A stretch of DNA of 35,893 nt from Clostridiales bacterium UBA4698. GTDB taxonomy: Bacteria > Bacillota > Clostridia > TANB77 > UBA1234. Below the pieces are notes generated by a model. It ran no database searches. It was not told the origin of the DNA and saw only the letters and a list, made by a program, of their open reading frames with translations. Below, piece by piece: positions 32,986-35,893 of the stretch. A program made the position numbers and the translations under genes. The stretch is taken from the NCBI GenBank assembly GCA_002404755.1, contig DHKI01000035.1, positions 1 to 35,893 on the forward strand. The letters are read 5' to 3'. Numbering within the stretch: the first letter of the stretch is position 1; each line of letters starts with the position of its first letter.

Positions 32986-34680
32986 CTATTCACCCTCATT
33001 GTTTTCATTTAGCATCTTTTTTAGCTTAACTAAAGCAACCTTTGTTTCAGCTGTTGTCTCACCTAAAAGCGATGCAATTTCTTGTGCTACTCTCATTTGT
33101 TTTTTGATTACATCATCTGTTGTTGCAATTGTTTCGAGTTTCATCTCATTTAATTTTTGATTATAGCAAACTCTGTCTGTTATATCTTTTAGAATTGCAA
33201 ACATCACATTTTGTTTTTCAATATGAGTTATAGATAATTCGACATATGAATTAGTTGCATCTATTTTTATCTTTTTAGAATAAATATTTTTATCCTTTGT
33301 TAACGCTTCAATAAAATCTTCATTATCTTTTATATAGTCTAATATGCAAGACTCTTTTGGTCGAAATTCATGAATTCCAAGCAAAGATTTTGCCTTTGCA
33401 TTTATTTCTGTTATATTAAAAGATTTATCAACTACAACAATTCCATTTGGACTATTTTGAATTATTTCATATGACATAGTTTCGGCTCTTTCACGCATAT
33501 ATGGGAGACACATTTCAACATCTGCATATCCGTTTATAACTGCCCATGCTTTTTCTCTACAGCTAGAATACCCACAAGCACCACAATTTAGCTCATCATC
33601 TTTTGTGTATTTTCCTGTTTTAGCAAGCACCTCTTTTATTTGCTCTTCTGTTGGCTCTATTACATTCATCGGTCTTTCTTTATATTCATATGAAACATCA
33701 ATACCTTCGTCTACATCTTTTGCATCTTTGCTCACTTTTATATTGCTTCTTACATAATTTCTAACTTTTGAATTTGCAATAATTGAAGAATCTGATTTAT
33801 TCAAACTGCAAGGACCGTTTACACAAGCATGCTCGCATGCATTAAGCTCTAAGAAAACATGATCTAACTCATTTATCTTTTCAAGAGTTTCTATACAATT
33901 TGCAACACCATCAATTGCTATAAATTCATAATTGCTATTTAATTTATCAAATGATTTTATAACTCCTCTGCTTATTGGATAAAATCTTGCTCTATTCCAA
34001 CTTGCTTTTGAATCTTCGCTTTCTTCTCTAAACTCTATATTCTTTTCTTCAAATAATTTAAGAAGTTCTTCAAATGTAAGCACTGCATCTATAATGCCAG
34101 ATTCTCTACATTCTCTCTTTTTTGCAATGCATGGGCCAATAAAAACTATTTTGCAATCCGGATTTTCTTTCTTTAATAGTTTAGCATGTGCTATTATCGG
34201 TGAATCAACTGGTGCTAAATATTTTAATGCATCAGGATAATAAATACTAATTAGACTATTAACGGCTGGACAGCAAGATGTTATAAAGTTTTTAAACTTT
34301 TTAGTTTTTAATAGCTCCTCATATTTTTGTGTAACTATTTTTGCACCCCTAGCAGTTTCTTCTGCAAAAGCAAAACCAGCTTCTTTTAAGGCAACATTCA
34401 TAGTCTCAAAATCACTTATATTAAAGTTTGAAATAAATGATGGAGCAATACTAGCTATAACCTTATTGTTTTTTAGTAACTCTTTAACATTATCTAATTC
34501 GCTATGAACTTTCTTAGCATTTTGAGGACATATAAGCGTACACTTACCACAAAGTATGCATCTATCTTCTATTACTTTTGCTTGGTTGTCCTCTATTTTT
34601 ATTGCTTTAACAGGGCAATTTTTCAAGCACTTATAACAGTTCTTGCATTTAGCCTCTTTAAACTCTAAATATTTAAGCAT
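32986..34680 (-). CDS. hydS: Sensory [FeFe]-hydrogenase (HydS, group C) with PAS domain
   Basis: A 564-residue putative H2 or redox sensor. Two 4Fe-4S motifs (C12/C15/C18/C22 and C41/C44/C47/C51) precede an H-cluster domain with TSCCP (134-138), GPCIAKK (C184) and NACEHAC (C282, C286). A further Fe-S domain, CGACGYSSCREKAWAV (C366, C369, C374, C391), and a PAS domain (about 402-500) follow, then a helical tail. The spelling of the last H-cluster motif differs from catalytic enzymes, which fits a sensor rather than bulk H2 producer. AAGAGGTG precedes ATG 34680. It lies 13 bases after the 2Fe-2S protein and 1 base before the PP2C gene. Confidence 0.92.
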   Translation of the reverse strand: MLKYLEFKEAKCKNCYKCLKNCPVKAIKIEDNQAKVIEDRCILCGKCTLICPQNAKKVHSELDNVKELLKNNKVIASIAPSFISNFNISDFETMNVALKEAGFAFAEETARGAKIVTQKYEELLKTKKFKNFITSCCPAVNSLISIYYPDALKYLAPVDSPIIAHAKLLKKENPDCKIVFIGPCIAKKRECRESGIIDAVLTFEELLKLFEEKNIEFREESEDSKASWNRARFYPISRGVIKSFDKLNSNYEFIAIDGVANCIETLEKINELDHVFLELNACEHACVNGPCSLNKSDSSIIANSKVRNYVRSNIKVSKDAKDVDEGIDVSYEYKERPMNVIEPTEEQIKEVLAKTGKYTKDDELNCGACGYSSCREKAWAVINGYADVEMCLPYMRERAETMSYEIIQNSPNGIVVVDKSFNITEINAKAKSLLGIHEFRPKESCILDYIKDNEDFIEALTKDKNIYSKKIKIDATNSYVELSITHIEKQNVMFAILKDITDRVCYNQKLNEMKLETIATTDDVIKKQMRVAQEIASLLGETTAETKVALVKLKKMLNENNEGE

Positions 34681-34693
34681 ACTTTAACACCTC

Positions 34694-34936
34694 TTAAACT
34701 TTTACTAAAATTTGCTCTTTAAAGATGTCTTCTATATTCTCTGGATTTGCATTAGAAACAACCTCTCCATCTATTCTCATTGAAACACCATTAGAGCAAT
34801 TTCCTAAACAAAAACTTGCTTTAAGTGTAACCTTATCTTCTAAATTATTTTCTGCTATTAACTTTTGTAATTTTTGAATTACATCATAAGAACCTTTCAA
34901 ATGACATGAACTACCTACACAAACATCTACTACCAT
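34694..34936 (-). CDS. Thioredoxin-fold [2Fe-2S] protein (NuoE/HydC-like)
   Basis: An 80-residue protein of the thioredoxin-like [2Fe-2S] ferredoxin family. The four ligands are C6, C11, C43 and C47 (VCVGSSC and SFCLGNC spacing), matching the C-terminal domain of NuoE or HydC; the N-terminal helical part of NuoE is absent. It can shuttle electrons to or from the hydrogenase modules. GGAGG precedes ATG 34936. It lies 13 bases after rex and 13 before hydS. Confidence 0.92.
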   Translation of the reverse strand: MVVDVCVGSSCHLKGSYDVIQKLQKLIAENNLEDKVTLKASFCLGNCSNGVSMRIDGEVVSNANPENIEDIFKEQILVKV

Positions 34937-34949
34937 AAAAATATCCTCC

Positions 34950-35564
34950 TTATTTTTTATTTAAACTTTTTAATAATATCAATAATGAAGCTGATAAATC
35001 TTCATTTTTAATAATAACTTTACTTGGTATGATTAAATTAGTCGGTGCAAAATTCCAAATAGCTTTTACACCAGCTTTTACAAGTGTATCACACACATTT
35101 TGTGCCTCTTCTTTCGGAACAGCTATTATACCTATATGAATATTAAGCCTCTTAATTAAATCTTCCATCTTATCTATATAAAACACTTTTTTATTATCAC
35201 ATTTTGATTTATCGCTGTCAAATGCCATAAGAATATTTATGTTTTTTTCAAAGCCTTTATAACCTAGCAGTGCCATTCCAAGTTTGCCTGCACCAACGAT
35301 TACAGCATCTGTAACATTGTTTAGTCCTAAAAAGTTTTCTAAATCTGAGATAAGCATTGAAACATTAAATCCTCTTCCTGGTTTTCCATCACTTTTACTT
35401 ATAAGTGCTAAATCTTTTCTAACTTGAACTGAATTTAAACTAAGTTCATTTGCAATCGATGTTGAAGAAATAAATTCTATCCCGCTCTCTCGTTTTTCTT
35501 TTAGTAATCTAAGATAACATGGGAGTCGCTCTAGACAAGCTTTAGAAACATATATCATTTTCAT
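34950..35564 (-). CDS. rex: Redox-sensing transcriptional repressor Rex
   Basis: A 204-residue NADH/NAD+ sensor: an N-terminal winged helix (LERLPCYLRLL, ISSTSIANELSLNSVQVRKDLALIS) and a Rossmann domain (VGAGKLGMALLGY), then the conserved NFAPTNLIIPSKV segment. NADH binding releases it from DNA so fermentation genes are induced. A long frame starts at 35630, but GGAGGTGCAT precedes ATG 35564 and a promoter overlaps the longer version, so I chose 35564. The sequence of the usual Rex operator (TTGTTAA-N4-TTAACAA) was not found intact. Confidence 0.96.
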   Translation of the reverse strand: MKMIYVSKACLERLPCYLRLLKEKRESGIEFISSTSIANELSLNSVQVRKDLALISKSDGKPGRGFNVSMLISDLENFLGLNNVTDAVIVGAGKLGMALLGYKGFEKNINILMAFDSDKSKCDNKKVFYIDKMEDLIKRLNIHIGIIAVPKEEAQNVCDTLVKAGVKAIWNFAPTNLIIPSKVIIKNEDLSASLLILLKSLNKK

Positions 35565-35598
35565 ATGCACCTCCAATCGATATTTTTTTATCGATTTA

Positions 35599-35627
35599 AT
35601 CTTAACATATGTAAAAAACAAATTCAA
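35599..35627 (-). promoter_or_regulatory. Promoter of the rex-hydrogenase-adhE run
   Basis: TTGAAT (35622-35627), a 17-base spacer and TAAGAT (35599-35604) on the minus strand. A short ATCGAT-N8-ATCGAT repeat (35574-35595 region) lies in the leader. No perfect Rex site overlaps it; TTGTTAA is present once upstream (near 35670-35676) as a half-site. Confidence 0.7.
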
Positions 35628-35703
35628 CATTTTGTGCGCATATTCGTCAAAATTTTTTATGCGTAACTTAACAAAGTAAATTCCATTTAACCATAATAAA
35701 GAT

Positions 35704-35746
35704 GGAAGTTACTCTTACACTAAGAGTTAATGTAAGATTTAATTCC
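35704..35746. repeat. Imperfect hairpin upstream of the IS30 transposase
   Basis: Nested GGAA/TTCC and TTACA/TGTAA arms lie between rex and the transposase start. They could belong to the left end of the insertion sequence, but I could not match them to a known terminal repeat, and the right end lies outside the window. Confidence 0.3.
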
Positions 35747-35749
35747 ATA

Positions 35750-35758
35750 TGGTATAAT
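35750..35758 (+). promoter_or_regulatory. Extended -10 promoter of the transposase gene
   Basis: The sequence TGGTATAAT is an extended -10 with a perfect TATAAT (35753-35758), 43 bases before the transposase ATG. Confidence 0.55.
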
Positions 35759-35801
35759 GCAAATGTAGTGTTTCTAGTCTCTAAGGGGTTAGGAGGTAAT
35801 T

Positions 35802-35893
35802 ATGAAAAATGTACATTTAACATTAGAACAAAGAGAACAAATTCAAATTGGATTAGAATCAGGACTTTCTAAAAGAAAAATAGCTGAAAGTAT
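35802..35893 (+). CDS. IS30-family transposase, N-terminal fragment cut by the window edge
   Basis: Only the first 30 codons are visible: the start MKNVHLTLEQREQIQIGLE followed by SGLSKRKIAES. This is the helix-turn-helix N-terminus (HTH_38 type) of IS30-family transposases. TAGGAGG precedes ATG 35802. The rest of the gene, including the DDE catalytic domain, lies outside the window, so intactness cannot be judged. It is the only clear sign of a mobile element here. Confidence 0.85.
   Translation, partial: MKNVHLTLEQREQIQIGLESGLSKRKIAES

Noticed and set aside
35574..35680. Rex operator upstream of rex
   Set aside because: The consensus TTGTTAA-N4-TTAACAA is not intact; only one half-site (TTGTTAA) was found, so I did not list it as an operator.
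1..35893. CRISPR arrays, tRNA or rRNA genes
   Set aside because: No repeat-spacer pattern, no cloverleaf-like or conserved rRNA segment was seen on either strand.

Overview
The window is AT-rich, tightly packed bacterial DNA. It has Gram-positive Shine-Dalgarno sequences (AGGAGG), sigma-A promoters with 16-18 base spacers, and a CIRCE heat-shock operator. It also carries adhE, two [FeFe]-hydrogenase-type proteins and Rex. This points to an anaerobic, fermentative Clostridia-like Bacillota member, probably a gut or uncultured lineage; the species cannot be named from the sequence alone. Most genes are on the minus strand.

Region by region, left to right: (1) 1-3.9 kb is a protein quality-control block, transcribed leftward as trigger factor (tig), clpP and clpX from one clear promoter, followed by a small DUF951-type protein. 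(2) 4-8.6 kb is housekeeping: a metallophosphoesterase, tsaD, an M50 site-2-type protease, lysS and greA. (3) 8.7-15.9 kb looks like one accessory operon: a membrane-anchored GH18 hydrolase, an unrecognised protein, and a 1479-residue protein that joins a duplicated cysteine-rich N-terminal module, two nearly identical CbxX/SpoVK-type AAA+ ATPases and an FtsH-type (M41) zinc peptidase. This fusion is the most unusual object in the window. (4) 16-17.9 kb (plus strand) holds an NfeD/SPFH membrane-scaffold pair and a PH-domain protein. (5) 18-20 kb is groES-groEL under a perfect CIRCE operator. (6) 20.1-22.1 kb is a YtrA-type GntR repressor with an ABC ATPase and permease. (7) 22.2-26.4 kb is a mosaic: two paralogous membrane-anchored proteins with DxDxxGxxE motifs, a MazG-like pyrophosphohydrolase, a BlaI/MecI repressor with BlaI-type dyads, and a 56-residue remnant resembling the N-terminus of BlaR1. 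(8) 26.4-35.6 kb is a nine-gene leftward run: rex, a thioredoxin-fold [2Fe-2S] protein, a PAS-containing sensory [FeFe]-hydrogenase, a PP2C/SpoIIE phosphatase, a group-B-like [FeFe]-hydrogenase, adhE, an APH-family kinase and a YfcE-type phosphodiesterase. It ends at a bidirectional terminator. (9) The right edge cuts the first codons of an IS30-family transposase.

How the parts fit: the rex run couples NADH/NAD+ sensing (Rex), probable H2 or redox sensing (HydS plus PP2C), hydrogen metabolism and ethanol formation (AdhE). The left half concentrates proteostasis factors (Tig, ClpXP, GroESL, the AAA-M41 fusion, M50 protease). No rRNA, tRNA, CRISPR array or complete mobile element was seen, and no stretch longer than about 230 bases lacks a gene.
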